64,000 bases of DNA from contig NZ_CP035914.1 of assembly GCF_004209775.1 (NCBI RefSeq), positions 868,001 through 932,000 on the forward strand, given 5' to 3'. The notes beneath the pieces are model-generated. The model had not been told where the DNA came from. It saw only the letters and a list, made by a program, of their open reading frames with translations, and did not search any database. Of the stretch, positions 25,933 through 35,240 are shown piece after piece. Numbering within the stretch: the stretch's first letter is position 1; every line of letters starts with the position of its first letter. Origin of the DNA: Synechococcus sp. WH 8101 (GTDB lineage Bacteria > Cyanobacteriota > Cyanobacteriia > PCC-6307 > Cyanobiaceae). Position numbers and translations under genes: made by a program.

Positions 25933-27153
25933 TCATGGGCTGGCGGCGCCGAGGGCCTGGAAGGCGGCCCGCCTGAAGGCGGGCCCTTCCTCGCCGGCGT
26001 GTTCTCCCCAGAGCCCTTCCCAATAGAAGAAGATCACGCCGTGGCCGCGTTCACGGGCGAGGCGCACTTTTTCGCGTAACACCGGAATTGGTGTGGTGCG
26101 CTTGCCGAAACCGGCGAGCACCCCGATCTGCACCGGCAAGCCCCAGTCTCGCGCTTTGCGTAAGGCCGGTTGATCGAGGTCGCGCGCGAAGCCTTTGAGG
26201 GAGTAGGCGTAGTTCTGCACCACCAGATCATCGATCAGTTCGCCGACCGCCCAGAGCTCCCAGTCTTGAAGCCAGTGGTTGTAAGCGAAGCGGAAGGGGC
26301 CCGGCGAGAGGCTGATCCGTTGCGGCAGGGCTTGCTTTTCCAGGCTGGCGCGCAGCTCCCGCAGCAAGCCGGTGAGTTTGCGGCGACGCCAGGTCATCCA
26401 GGCCCGGTTGGTGTGATCGCGCGGCGGTGGCGCGCCGGTTTCGCGGGTGTAGAGCGCCACGGTGTAAGGGTCATAGCCCAACTCCACCGGCCAGGCGAAA
26501 TGGTCATCGAGCTGGAGCCCATCCATGCGGCAGCGCTGCATCACCTCGAGCACCAGACCGATGAAGCGCTCCCGCACCTGGGGATGGGCGGGATTGAGCC
26601 ACACCATCGGTTTGTTGTGCAGCATCGTGATCGGGCTGCCATCCGCTTTCTGCAGCACCCACTCGGGGTGCTCCTTCACCACCGCGGCATCGGCTGGCTC
26701 CATCAGGCCGTATTCGAACCAGGGAATCACCCGCAGGTCGCGGGCATGGGCCTCATTGCTCAGGGTGCAGATCGGATCGATGGCGATGCCGGCGGCGGCC
26801 AGGGCCGGTTCCACGGGGGCAAAGCGACTGCGGTGGAAGGTGGTGCCCCGACTCCACACATTCGGGTACAGCGTCGTGAATCCGGCCTGTTGAAGCTCCT
26901 TGACGGCGTCCGCCAGGCGCCGCCGGTCGTAATAGAGGGGGCTGGGGCTGTTGGTGAGCCAGACCCCGAGGCTCTCCTTGCGTCCCACCGACGCCAGGCG
27001 ACTTTTGAGGCTGCTGAACTGGGCACTCGCCGCCCCCATCGGTGGCGGTGGTGGGGGTGGCAGCGGAGCACCATGCAATGCCGGGGTAGCTCCGGCGGCC
27101 AGTGCCCCCAGCAGGCCAAGCGCAGCGGACCACCGCCAGGGGGTGATGTTCAC
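25933..27153 (-). CDS. Exported glycoside hydrolase-like family 10 (GHL10) protein
   Basis: 406 residues. There is an N-terminal signal peptide (MNITPWRWSAALGLLGALAAG) and a run of eight prolines at about 31-38. The TIM-barrel-like GHL10/PF02638 domain begins GVWLTNSPSPLYYDRRRLADAVKELQQAGFTTLYPNVWSRG. Further conserved pieces are 'VIPWFEYGLM', 'MDGLQLDDHFAWP' (likely catalytic acids) and 'RISLSPGPFRFAYNHWLQDW'. Related proteins act on cell-wall or surface polysaccharides, but the substrate here is unknown. The gene ends 1 base before the prs stop codon region begins upstream, so prs and this gene are probably one transcript. Confidence 0.8.
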   Translation of the reverse strand: MNITPWRWSAALGLLGALAAGATPALHGAPLPPPPPPPMGAASAQFSSLKSRLASVGRKESLGVWLTNSPSPLYYDRRRLADAVKELQQAGFTTLYPNVWSRGTTFHRSRFAPVEPALAAAGIAIDPICTLSNEAHARDLRVIPWFEYGLMEPADAAVVKEHPEWVLQKADGSPITMLHNKPMVWLNPAHPQVRERFIGLVLEVMQRCRMDGLQLDDHFAWPVELGYDPYTVALYTRETGAPPPRDHTNRAWMTWRRRKLTGLLRELRASLEKQALPQRISLSPGPFRFAYNHWLQDWELWAVGELIDDLVVQNYAYSLKGFARDLDQPALRKARDWGLPVQIGVLAGFGKRTTPIPVLREKVRLARERGHGVIFFYWEGLWGEHAGEEGPAFRRAAFQALGAASP

Positions 27154-27154
27154 G

Positions 27155-28150
27155 TCAGCGGAACATCGAGCTCACGGAGCTCTCCTCATGGATTCGCCAG
27201 ATCGCTTCTCCGAGCATGTTGGCCACCGAGAGCACCTGGAGCTGGGGGAAGGTGCGGTCGGCGGGGATCGGGATGCTGTTGGTTACCACCACCTGCTCGA
27301 ACAGGCCGTCGGCGGAGAGTCGTTCGCAGGCCGGCGGCGAGAACACGGCATGGGTGGCGCAGGCGATTACCCGCTTGGCGCCCTGCTGACGCAACAGCCT
27401 TGCTCCGGCACAGATCGTGCCACCCGTATCGATCATGTCGTCGATCAAGATGGCGGTGCGGTCGGCCACATCGCCGATCACGGTGAGGCTTTCGGCCATG
27501 TTGTGACCAGTGCGGCGCTTGTCGATGATCGCGAGGGGGGCATCCTGCATCTGTTTGGCGAAGGCGCGGGCCCGGGCCACGCCGCCCACATCCGGCGACA
27601 CCACCACCACATCACCCAGATCCTGCGCCGAGAGGTAATCCACCAGCACTGGCGAGCCGTAGATGTGATCGCAGGGGATGTCGAAATAGCCCTGGATCTG
27701 GGCGGAGTGGAGATCCATCGCCAGCACCCGATCCACCCCCGAGGTCACCAGCAGGTTGGCGGTGAGCTTGGCGGTGATCGATTCCCGCCCAGCGGTTTTT
27801 CGATCGGCGCGGGCGTAGCCGTAGTAGGGCACCACGGCCGTGATCTGCCGGGCTGAGGCACGCCGGCAGGCATCCACCATGATCAGTAGCTCCATCAGGT
27901 GGTCGTTGACCGGGGCGCACGTGGGCTGGATCAAGAACACATCGCAGCCACGGATTGATTCCTGGATCTGCACATAAAGCTCGCCATCCGCGAAGCGCTT
28001 GCACACCCGAGGGCCATCGGGAACACCCAGATAGGCCGCGATTTCCCGTGCCAGGGAAGGGTTCGACGTGCCGCTGAAGAGGCGCAGGCGGCGGGTGTCT
28101 TGGTGGATTTTCTCCTGTTCGGCACGGGCTGCAGTCAGGAAACTGGTCAC
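27155..28150 (-). CDS. prs: Ribose-phosphate pyrophosphokinase
   Basis: 331 residues from a GTG at 28150 (MTSFLTAARAEQEKIHQDTR). The long open frame above it has no family match. Signature motifs are RFADGELYVQIQESIRG, 'DLHSAQIQGYFDIPCDH' (divalent-cation/PRPP synthase signature), VVSPDVGGVARARAFA and the PRPP-binding loop AILIDDMIDTGGTICAGA. It makes PRPP from ribose-5-phosphate and ATP for nucleotide, His, Trp and NAD synthesis. It is divergent from the gene at 28217. Confidence 0.96.
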   Translation of the reverse strand: MTSFLTAARAEQEKIHQDTRRLRLFSGTSNPSLAREIAAYLGVPDGPRVCKRFADGELYVQIQESIRGCDVFLIQPTCAPVNDHLMELLIMVDACRRASARQITAVVPYYGYARADRKTAGRESITAKLTANLLVTSGVDRVLAMDLHSAQIQGYFDIPCDHIYGSPVLVDYLSAQDLGDVVVVSPDVGGVARARAFAKQMQDAPLAIIDKRRTGHNMAESLTVIGDVADRTAILIDDMIDTGGTICAGARLLRQQGAKRVIACATHAVFSPPACERLSADGLFEQVVVTNSIPIPADRTFPQLQVLSVANMLGEAIWRIHEESSVSSMFR

Positions 28151-28216
28151 GGGCCCGCAGACGAGGACAGTTGTTTTCCGATGGTAGTGCTGCGTCGCTC
28201 CCGATAGGGTTGCGCC

Positions 28217-28765
28217 ATGCCCGAACACCACCTGGTTCTGATCGGTGCGGGCCTGCAGCCCGAGTTGCGGATGCGCCAGGCCGCTGAAGCACTGGCGAGC
28301 GCCTGGGGCCGTCCCCTGCGTCATCAGGCCTGCGGTGAGGACCCCGACCCCCTGCTGGCGGCCCTCGCCGGGGAATCCGACCCCGTGCTTCTGCGGCTGG
28401 CCGGTGATGTGGCGGCCGAGCGCCCCGATGGCGCCTGCTGGCTGGAGGGCCTGGCGGCCTGGCGCCAGCCCACGCTCCTGGTGGCCGCGCCAAGTGCTGA
28501 TGGCACCATCCCCGGCGTGGTGCCTGCCTACGCGGCGCTCTGCACCAGCCTCCGGGTGCCCCTGCTGGGTCTCGTTCAGCTGGGTGGTGCTTGGCGACCT
28601 GAACGCCGCCGCCGCGATGGTCTGCCCTGGTGCGGGGTCTGCCTCGGGCAGGGAGACCACCTCGAGCAGGGAGACCACGCTGATGACCTCATGCCCCTGG
28701 TCGATCAGTTGAAAACTCGCCTGCGTGCCGTTGCGGCCCCAGGTCAGGGTGTGGCGCTGGCCTGA
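28217..28765 (+). CDS. Conserved hypothetical protein
   Basis: 182 residues with no recognised family. It has alternating hydrophobic strands and helices (HHLVLIGAGLQP, PVLLRLAGDVA, PTLLVAAPSADG), suggesting a small Rossmann-like alpha/beta fold. A CxxC pair (WCGVCLGQGDH) lies near residue 137, followed by a tandem-like 'GDHLEQGDH'. The pair could bind a metal or be redox-active. Its 3' end overlaps the convergent LCP-protein gene by 22 bases. Confidence 0.55.
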   Translation: MPEHHLVLIGAGLQPELRMRQAAEALASAWGRPLRHQACGEDPDPLLAALAGESDPVLLRLAGDVAAERPDGACWLEGLAAWRQPTLLVAAPSADGTIPGVVPAYAALCTSLRVPLLGLVQLGGAWRPERRRRDGLPWCGVCLGQGDHLEQGDHADDLMPLVDQLKTRLRAVAAPGQGVALA

Positions 28766-29703
28766 TCCGGCCAAAGGGGGCGGCTGGCATCGGCCTTCAA
28801 CTGGCGCAGGGTCTGCTTGCCGGCGCGGGGCGCCAGGGGAAGCGTGCTGATCCGGGGCGGTTGGTTGCTGCTGAGGCTGGCCGCCGCCAGGCTCAGCCAC
28901 TCGCCACTGCTGAGGTTGCTGTTCACCTCCGATGACACCTCGCCGAGCAGCCCGGGCAACAGGGTGATGGCATTGGGTTGACGCAATTGCTCGCTGATCG
29001 CCAGCAGCAGCCATTGCTGGCGAATGCGCCGCGCTTGGTCCTCGAGAGGCGTGGCACGGAAACGCGCCAGTTGTTCAGCCTGGGCACCGTTCAGGGTCTG
29101 GCGCCCCGCCTGCAGGTTCACCTTGTAGTTTTGGCTGCGGTCGGTGTGGCTGTACGACTGATTCAGGGTCACCTCCACCTGCCCGAGTCCATCCACCAGA
29201 TCGCGGAGCGCCCGGCGCGGCACCACCACATACCGCTCCGGTTCATCCGCGGGCAGGCCGACCAGCTCGCGCACCACATCGGTCGTCAGCGCCACACCGC
29301 CGAGGCGATAGCTGGCCCCCAGGGGTTGCATCTCCTTGCGACCGGGCAGGTGCACAGCCAGCTCCACCGGCAGCTGCAGGATCTGGAGCGGTTGGCCGGC
29401 CTGGAACCGCACCAGCATCACCATGTCGGCATTCGGAGCGCCCTTGGGGGCGGCCTGATTGATCGAATCCTCCACCCGATCGGCATCGATGCCCACCACG
29501 AGCACCGTGACCGGACGGCTGGGGTAAGGGGCGAGGCTGGTGGGATCCTCGGCGGAGGGCACATCAGCAGCCACCCGATCCGCTTCCGGCCACACCAAGC
29601 TGAGGGCCGCCCCCACCAGGCCAACGGCCACCACGGCGGTGCCGATCCGCAACAGGGTGCGAGTCGGATGCTGGCCCAGCCAGCGGCGCTGCTGCGGGGT
29701 CAT
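28744..29703 (-). CDS. LytR-CpsA-Psr (LCP) family protein
   Basis: 319 residues from the ATG at 29703. An N-terminal TM anchor (TLLRIGTAVVAVGLVGAALSLVW) is followed by the extracytoplasmic LCP domain: 'VTVLVVGIDADR', 'NADMVMLVRF', 'LQLPVELAVHLPGRKEMQPLGASYRLGGVALTTDVVRELVG' and the Arg-rich 'LARFRATPLEDQARRIRQQWLLLAI'. LCP enzymes transfer polyprenyl-linked glycans to cell wall or other acceptors. The acidic residues are less regular than in the second LCP protein of this window (62340-63260), so activity may have diverged. Confidence 0.78.
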   Translation of the reverse strand: MTPQQRRWLGQHPTRTLLRIGTAVVAVGLVGAALSLVWPEADRVAADVPSAEDPTSLAPYPSRPVTVLVVGIDADRVEDSINQAAPKGAPNADMVMLVRFQAGQPLQILQLPVELAVHLPGRKEMQPLGASYRLGGVALTTDVVRELVGLPADEPERYVVVPRRALRDLVDGLGQVEVTLNQSYSHTDRSQNYKVNLQAGRQTLNGAQAEQLARFRATPLEDQARRIRQQWLLLAISEQLRQPNAITLLPGLLGEVSSEVNSNLSSGEWLSLAAASLSSNQPPRISTLPLAPRAGKQTLRQLKADASRPLWPDQASATP

Positions 29704-29785
29704 CAACCGGCCAGAACAGAACGGCGCCCAGTCTCGCCCAACTCCCGCTCATTAGCGTTGGAGGCCTCCAGGACCCAACGGCTTC

Positions 29786-30994
29786 GTGACCCAGACTCCC
29801 GCGACCCCCGCCCCCCACGATCGGGCCCGGCCGATGGCGCGCGACACGGTCCGTCCGGCCAAGGATCTGTGCAGTGACTGCGGCCTTTGCGATTCCCGCT
29901 GGGTGGCTTACGTGAAACGGGCTTGCGCTTTTCTGCACCAGGATTTCGAGGCGATGGAGCGGCGGCATCACGGTCGCTCCCGCGATCTCGACCAGGAGGA
30001 TGAGCTCTACTTCGGCGTGCATGAGCGCATGGTCACCGCCCGGATGCGCGCGCCGATCGACGGTGCCCAGTGGACCGGCATCGTTAGCCATCTGGGGGCC
30101 AAGGCGCTGGAGCAAGGCCTGGTGGATGCCGTGCTCTGCGTGCAACAGAGTCCGGAGGATCGCTTCACCCCGGTGCCCGTGCTCGCCCGCACTCCCGAGG
30201 AAGTGATGGCGGCCCGCGTCAACAAACCGACCCTGTCCAACAACCTTTCGGTGTTGGAACAGCTGCCCGGCAGTGGCATCCGCAAGCTGCTGGCGATCGG
30301 CGTCGGTTGTCAGATCCAGGCCTTGCGCGCCGTTCAGGACACCCTGCCGCTCGATGCGCTGTACGTGCTTGGTCTGCCCTGCGTCGACAACGTGTCGCGC
30401 CAGGGGCTGCAGACGTTTCTAGAGAGCGCCAGCGATTCACCGGAGACGGTGGTGCACTACGAATTCATGCAGGATTTTCGTATTCACTTTCGGCACAACG
30501 ATGGCCGCCAGGAAACGGTGCCGTTCTTCGGGCTCGATACGCCCCGCCTCAAGGATGTGTTCGCCCCCAGTTGCCTCAGCTGCTTCGACTATGTGAATGC
30601 GGGCGCGGATCTGGTGGTGGGCTACATGGGGGCGGAGTACGGCCGCCAGTGGTTGGTGGTGCGCAATCAACGCGGCGCCGCCCTGCTCGATCTGATCAAG
30701 GCCGATCTCGATCTGGCGCCGGTTACCAGTCGCGGTGATCGCCGTGCGGCGGTGCAGCAGGGCATCGATGCCTACGACAAGGCGGTGCGCTTGCCGATGT
30801 GGCTGGCGGAGCTGGTGGGCTGGGTGGTGCAGCGCATCGGACCGAAGGGCCTGGAATATGGCCGTTTCTCGATCGATTCCCACTTCACCCGTAACGCTCT
30901 CTGGTTACGTCGCCATCATCCGGAGGTGGTGGATCGGCATCTGCCGGCTTTCGCCCGTCGCATCGTGGAGCGTTATCGCCTCCCATCCACCTGA
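29786..30994 (+). CDS. bciB: F420-hydrogenase beta-like 3,8-divinyl (proto)chlorophyllide 8-vinyl reductase
   Basis: 402 residues from a GTG at 29786. The N-terminal Cys cluster CSDCGLCDSRWVAYVKRACAFL and further cysteines in 'GVGCQIQALRAV', 'GLPCVDN' and 'SCLSCFDY' match the FrhB-like iron-sulfur flavoproteins of the Slr1923/BciB and plant HCAR group. In cyanobacteria this group reduces the 8-vinyl group of divinyl chlorophyllide using reduced ferredoxin. The alternative is a closely related reductase (HCAR-like). The gene is directly upstream of malQ (9-base gap) on the same strand. Confidence 0.8.
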   Translation: MTQTPATPAPHDRARPMARDTVRPAKDLCSDCGLCDSRWVAYVKRACAFLHQDFEAMERRHHGRSRDLDQEDELYFGVHERMVTARMRAPIDGAQWTGIVSHLGAKALEQGLVDAVLCVQQSPEDRFTPVPVLARTPEEVMAARVNKPTLSNNLSVLEQLPGSGIRKLLAIGVGCQIQALRAVQDTLPLDALYVLGLPCVDNVSRQGLQTFLESASDSPETVVHYEFMQDFRIHFRHNDGRQETVPFFGLDTPRLKDVFAPSCLSCFDYVNAGADLVVGYMGAEYGRQWLVVRNQRGAALLDLIKADLDLAPVTSRGDRRAAVQQGIDAYDKAVRLPMWLAELVGWVVQRIGPKGLEYGRFSIDSHFTRNALWLRRHHPEVVDRHLPAFARRIVERYRLPST

Positions 30995-31003
30995 AGGCCC
31001 GTC

Positions 31004-32505
31004 ATGCGTGAACTCGGAGTGCTGCTGCACCCCACCGCCCTCCCAGGCAGTCCGGTGTGTGGCGGTTTCGGTGCTGCGGCCCAGCGCTGGCTGGAGGCCC
31101 TAGCACGCCATGGCATCCGCGTCTGGCAGGTGCTGCCGTTGGCCCCCCTGACGGCACCGGCTCTCCCTACAGCTCGCCGTCGAGCTTCGCGCTCAACCCC
31201 TGGTTCCTCGATGCCGATGCGCTGGTGGCGGAGGGCTTCCTGGCGCTCGAGAGTCTGAGCGGCCTTCCCGGCCAAGACGCTCAGGCTTCCCCAGAAGGGG
31301 CGGTGGATCTGGCCCTCGCCGAGCGGCGGGCCGCCGCCCTCGGCGAGGCGCTGCTGGCGGCCTGGCCGGAGCAGTCGGAGGAGCGTCAGCGTCACTTCGC
31401 GGCCTGGTGTGCCCAGCAAGCGTTTTGGTTGGAGGATCACGCCGCTTTCATGGAACTGCGTCGCCAACAGGAGGGGCGCCCGTGGTGGACCTGGCCGGAG
31501 CCGTTGGCACAACGCCAGCGCCGGGCGCTGAAACGGTGGCGCCGGGAGCATGGGCCGGCGCTGCAGCGTCAACGCCTGCTCCAGTGGCATGCCGATCGGC
31601 AGTGGCAGGCCCTCCGCGCCCTGGCTCAGGATCTGGGGGTGCGCCTGTTCGGCGATCTGCCCTTCTATGTGGCCCGCGACAGCGCCGATGTCTGGAGTCA
31701 TCGCCAGCTCTTTGCGCTGACGCCGGCGGGCGAGCTCATTCTCCAGAGCGGTGTGCCGCCGGATTACTTCTCCGCCACGGGCCAGCTGTGGGGCACGCCG
31801 GTGTACCGCTGGTGGCGGCATCGGCTCAGCGGCTTCCATTGGTGGCGCCAACGCTTCCGGCGTCAGTGGCAGCTGGCGGATCTGCTTCGGCTCGACCATT
31901 TCCGTGCCCTGGCGGCTTACTGGGCGGTGCCCGGCGCCGACGACACGGCGATGCACGGCAGTTGGCGGCCGTCGCCCGGAGCCTCGCTGTTGCGGCGACT
32001 TCGCCGCGACGCCGGGGGCGTGTTGCCTCTGGTGGCGGAGGATCTCGGTGTGGTCACCGCCGATGTGGAGCGGCTGCGGGATCGCTTTGCGCTGCCGGGC
32101 ATGAAAATTCTTCAGTTCGCCTTCGACGGCAATCCCGACAACCCCTACTTGCCGGCCAACATCAAGGGGGAGCGCTGGGTTGTGTACACCGGAACCCACG
32201 ACAACCCCACCAGCATCGGCTGGTGGCAGGGCTTGGATGAGGCGGCGCGACAGCGGGTGACCGCTTTGCTGGGGCGGCCGGTGGAGGCGCCGGGTTGGCA
32301 GTTGCTGGAGCTGGGCCTGGCCACCAGCGCCGGGCTGGTGGTGGCACCGCTTCAGGATCTGCTCCATCTCGACGACGCCGCCCGTTTCAACACCCCCGGC
32401 ACGGTGGGCGGCAACTGGACCTGGCGGCTGGCGGTGGAACCGGCGGCACTGGAGGGGGCGCTCAAGGGTTATGGAGAGCGCGGCGCGGTCTGGGGCAGGC
32501 GGTAA
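31004..32505 (+). pseudogene. malQ: 4-alpha-glucanotransferase with a single-base frameshift
   Basis: The two halves of one MalQ protein lie in different frames. Residues 1 to about 47 (MRELGVLLHPTALPGSPVCGG...WQVLPLAP) are read from 31004. The rest (DGTGSPYSSPSSFALNPWFLDADAL onward to the TAA at 32503) is in another frame. The switch falls at the C6 run 31143-31148; one more C would restore a continuous product of about 500 residues, the normal length. Downstream motifs are intact: FGDLPFYVARDSADVW, LLRLDHFRALAAYW, VAEDLGVVTADV, TGTHDNPTSIGWW. The enzyme disproportionates maltodextrins during glycogen turnover. This may be a sequencing error, a real mutation or slippage-corrected expression. 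Confidence 0.88.
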
Positions 32506-33353
32506 GTCCCCGGTTGGCCTTTGCTGGCGCTGAGGGGAGCACCGTTCCAGAGCACCTGATCGGTGGCCGACGGGGCTGGTTCGATGCTGAGGCTGAAGGG
32601 GGGGAGCAACTGGAGGCTGAGTTTGCCCTGGGCTCCGTTGAGTTGGCTGCGATCGCCGCCGGCGCTGCTGAAACGGATGGCGCTGGGGCGGTTGAGCGAC
32701 AGTTCCAGCACTCCGGTGCGGGTAGGGGCGTTGTTGGCTTCGGCTTCTTCCCGCGGCGGCAGCCATTGACTGAGGGGGCGCCGGCGCGCTTCATCCAGGG
32801 GGCGCAGACCCTGGAGGGCCGGGTCGCTGGCGGCGGGGGCGAGCTGGAGATCGTCGCTGCTGGGCGGAATCGGGGTGAGGCTGAGGCTGTTGCGCATGGC
32901 GAGGTAGCGCTGTTGCTGATTCAGGGCCAGCAGGGACCCCACCATCACGAGGGCATACACGACGCTGCCCTGCCAGGTGGTGAAGATGTCGATGCTGCCG
33001 ATCGTGAATCGGGCTGCACCCCGTTGTCGGCCCTGCAGGCGTGAGGGCTGAACCGGTGGCAAGGCGCCGTTGAGACTGCCTGGATCCAGATCCAGGTGAT
33101 GCTCCAGGCGATTGAGCATGGCGCCCAGGTAGGCCGCTTCGGGCAGGCGGTCGCGCCAACCTTTCTCCAGCGCCTCGAGCACCGGGGTGGTGATTCTCAT
33201 GTCGCGGGAGAGATCGCGCAGGGAGAGGTTGCGTTCTTCCCGGCGTTCCCGCAGCAGCTGGCCGGCGGCGAGCAGGGGATCCACGCCGTCGCTGCCGGTG
33301 CTCACCACAGCCTGATCGCGCTTGCGCCGTCGCCAGATCCTGGGAAACCTCAT
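32469..33353 (-). CDS. RodZ-like helix-turn-helix membrane protein
   Basis: 294 residues from the ATG at 33353, which overlaps the upstream stop as ATGA; the frame is open to 33422. A basic N-terminus is followed by an HTH_25/RodZ-type domain: 'AGQLLRERREERNLSLRDLSRDMRITTPVLEALEKGWRDRLPEAAYLGAMLNRLEHHLDL'. One TM segment comes near residue 145 (GSVVYALVMVGSLLAL), then a Pro/Ser-rich extracytoplasmic tail. RodZ anchors MreB and helps set cell shape in rods; in near-coccoid picocyanobacteria the role is unclear. The 3' end overlaps malQ by 37 bases in convergent orientation. Confidence 0.75.
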   Translation of the reverse strand: MRFPRIWRRRKRDQAVVSTGSDGVDPLLAAGQLLRERREERNLSLRDLSRDMRITTPVLEALEKGWRDRLPEAAYLGAMLNRLEHHLDLDPGSLNGALPPVQPSRLQGRQRGAARFTIGSIDIFTTWQGSVVYALVMVGSLLALNQQQRYLAMRNSLSLTPIPPSSDDLQLAPAASDPALQGLRPLDEARRRPLSQWLPPREEAEANNAPTRTGVLELSLNRPSAIRFSSAGGDRSQLNGAQGKLSLQLLPPFSLSIEPAPSATDQVLWNGAPLSASKGQPGTYRLPQTAPRSP

Positions 33354-34090
33354 CGGCGCGTCGTCGGCTGCCCCGTCTCGGGCATCAGATGGCGCCATTC
33401 TCCCCTGTGCAGGGCCCGCCATTCACCCTCCGCCAGGGATCCCAGCGGGATGCCGGCGATGGCGATCCGCTGCAGGTCGAGCACCGGATGGCCGAGCTGG
33501 TCCGCGGTGCGGCGGATCTGGCGGTTTCGGCCCTCCTGCAGTGTCACCTCCAGGAGGGTGCGGCCGCCTTCGCGGCGGAGGCGCTGCACCCTTGCCGGCT
33601 GGGTGCGCTGCCCATCCAGCCACACCCCGTCGCGCCAGGTTTGCAGGTACTGGGGCGATGGATCGCCTTCCAGCCAGACCCGATAGATCTTGCTGTGTTC
33701 GTAGCGGGGGTGGCTGAGCCTCAGGGTGAGCTGGCCGCGGTTGGTGAGCAGCAGGGCGCCGCGACTGTCGGCATCGAGCCGTCCGATCGGGTGGAGGCCG
33801 CGGCGGAGGTGGTGCGGAATCAGATCAAGCACGGTGCGACGGCCGCGGGGGTCATGGCAGCTGCTGATCACCCCCACCGGTTTGTTGAGCAGGAGCAACC
33901 GGGTGGCTTCGGGTGCCCTCAGGGGCCGGCCATCCACACAGATCCGGTCCTGCTCCGGGTCGGCCCGATCGCCAAGCGCCGCGACCTGGCCATTCACGCG
34001 CACCCGTTGCTGCCGCAGCAGCTCCTCCGCCTTACGGCGGGAACAGAGGCCAGCGGCGGCGATCAGTTTCTGGAGGCGTTCGCCGTTCAA
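33350..34090 (-). CDS. RsuA/RluB-family 23S/16S rRNA pseudouridine synthase
   Basis: 246 residues from a TTG at 34090 that overlaps the kinase stop (TTGA). An N-terminal S4 RNA-binding domain (ERLQKLIAAAGLCSRRKAEELLRQQRVRVNGQ) precedes the catalytic core, with the Asp motif HPIGRLDADSRGALLLTN and 'EVTLQEGRNRQIRRTADQLGHPVLDLQRIAIAG'. The length and S4 domain place it in the RluB/RsuA/RluE/RluF group; which rRNA site it modifies cannot be read from sequence. The long upstream extension in this frame is antisense-like and rejected. It forms an operon with the kinase and the RodZ-like gene. Confidence 0.88.
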   Translation of the reverse strand: MNGERLQKLIAAAGLCSRRKAEELLRQQRVRVNGQVAALGDRADPEQDRICVDGRPLRAPEATRLLLLNKPVGVISSCHDPRGRRTVLDLIPHHLRRGLHPIGRLDADSRGALLLTNRGQLTLRLSHPRYEHSKIYRVWLEGDPSPQYLQTWRDGVWLDGQRTQPARVQRLRREGGRTLLEVTLQEGRNRQIRRTADQLGHPVLDLQRIAIAGIPLGSLAEGEWRALHRGEWRHLMPETGQPTTRR

Positions 34091-35232
34091 GCTGCCTGGC
34101 CACCCTTGGGGAGCAGCAGTTCCACATTCGTGCCGCCTTCGGGGTGGTTCCGGGCCTGGATGCGTCCACCGTGATTGACGGCGATCTGCTGCACGATCGC
34201 CAGGCCGAGACCGCTGCCGCTGCGGTTCGAGCGCGCCCTGGAGGGATCGCCGCGGTAAAAGCGCTGGAACATGTTGGTGAGATCCTTTTCGCTGAGGCCG
34301 GGGCCATGGTCCCGGATCGAGAGCAGCCACCAGCCACCGCTAGGAAGGATCTCGACCTCCACCTGGCTGTGGTCGGGGGAATAGCGCAGGGCGTTGTCGA
34401 GCAGGTTGAGGATGGCCCGGTGCAGGCGCCGCTGGTCGCCGAGCAGGGGTGCCGGCTCATCGCTGTGCAGGGCCAGCGACACCCCGCGCTCTTCGGCGAG
34501 GGGGCGGATGCTCGTCCAGGCGTTCTCCACCAGATTGTCGAGGCAGAGCGCGCTGTAGGCCTGGTCATCGCGGGGGAGGCTGTTCTCCAGGCGCGAGAGT
34601 TCGAGCAGGTCTTCCACCATCAGCTGCAGCCGGCGTAATTCCTTCTGGAGCCGCTCCACCAGCACGGTGTCTTGCCCCTGCACGGCCGATTCGAGCCGAT
34701 CGCTCACGAGCATCAGGGCGGTGAGGGGCGTTTTCAGTTCGTGGGCCACATCGCTGACCCAGCGCTCCTGTTGCTGTTGCTGGGCTTCCAGGGAGCGACA
34801 GCTCTGCAGCAGCACGAGCAACCATTCATCTGAGCCCGGCAGCACGATCGCTTCGAGTGGGTCGCTCTGCCATTCCCATTCCGTGCGCTGGGGACGTTGC
34901 TGGTGGCGCACCCGCACGATCGCTTCCTCCAGCTCGGGAATGGAGAGCACCTCTTCGAGCGGTTGGCCGCGCACGAGCAGGTTGCGGGAGATCTGCAGCA
35001 ACCGCTCCGCCTTTTCGTTGATGTAGGCGATGGTGAGGTCGGGGGTGAGGATCAGCCATCCCTGGGTGGCGGCATCAATCCAGGCGAGCAGCTGGGGGGT
35101 GGTGAGGGTCTTGCCCTGGAGCACCGCACCCCGTTGAGACCTTCGCTGGCGCTGTTGGCGTTGCCCTGTCCAGCTGACGGCCGCTCCAATCGCTGCCCCC
35201 AGCACCAGGCCCAGGCCGAGCTGTTCTGCCAT
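34087..35232 (-). CDS. phoR: Membrane-anchored PAS histidine kinase, PhoR/SphS-like
   Basis: 381 residues. One N-terminal hydrophobic anchor (about 4-22) is followed by a PAS-like domain ('LLAWIDAATQGWLILTPDLTIAYINEKAERLL'). The HisKA domain has the phospho-acceptor in VSDVAHELKTPLTALMLV. The ATPase has N box LLNLLDNALRYSPDHS, G1 IRDHGPGLSEKD and G2 GSGLGLAIVQQIAVNHGG. The response regulator gene lies 8 bases upstream on the same strand. The architecture is that of the phosphate-stress sensor SphS/PhoR of cyanobacteria. No pho genes are nearby to confirm it, so the name is moderate confidence. Confidence 0.75.
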   Translation of the reverse strand: MAEQLGLGLVLGAAIGAAVSWTGQRQQRQRRSQRGAVLQGKTLTTPQLLAWIDAATQGWLILTPDLTIAYINEKAERLLQISRNLLVRGQPLEEVLSIPELEEAIVRVRHQQRPQRTEWEWQSDPLEAIVLPGSDEWLLVLLQSCRSLEAQQQQQERWVSDVAHELKTPLTALMLVSDRLESAVQGQDTVLVERLQKELRRLQLMVEDLLELSRLENSLPRDDQAYSALCLDNLVENAWTSIRPLAEERGVSLALHSDEPAPLLGDQRRLHRAILNLLDNALRYSPDHSQVEVEILPSGGWWLLSIRDHGPGLSEKDLTNMFQRFYRGDPSRARSNRSGSGLGLAIVQQIAVNHGGRIQARNHPEGGTNVELLLPKGGQAA

Positions 35233-35240
35233 CGCCTGCC

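Noticed and set aside
25966-25985. 8-bp perfect inverted repeat GGCCCGCC/GGCGGGCC
   Set aside because: It lies inside the conserved C-terminal coding part of the GHL10 gene and lacks a T run on either strand, so a terminator is not supported.
28640-28690. Short direct repeat (GGAGACCAC twice) near the end of the 28217 gene
   Set aside because: Just two copies encoding GDHLEQGDH within a coding region; no array or mobile feature.
27155-29014. Very long minus-strand frame upstream of prs (619 codons in total)
   Set aside because: Only the part from the GTG at 28150 matches PRPP synthase. The rest is antisense to the 28217-28765 gene and is low-complexity Gln/Gly/His-rich, typical of shadows in G+C-rich DNA.
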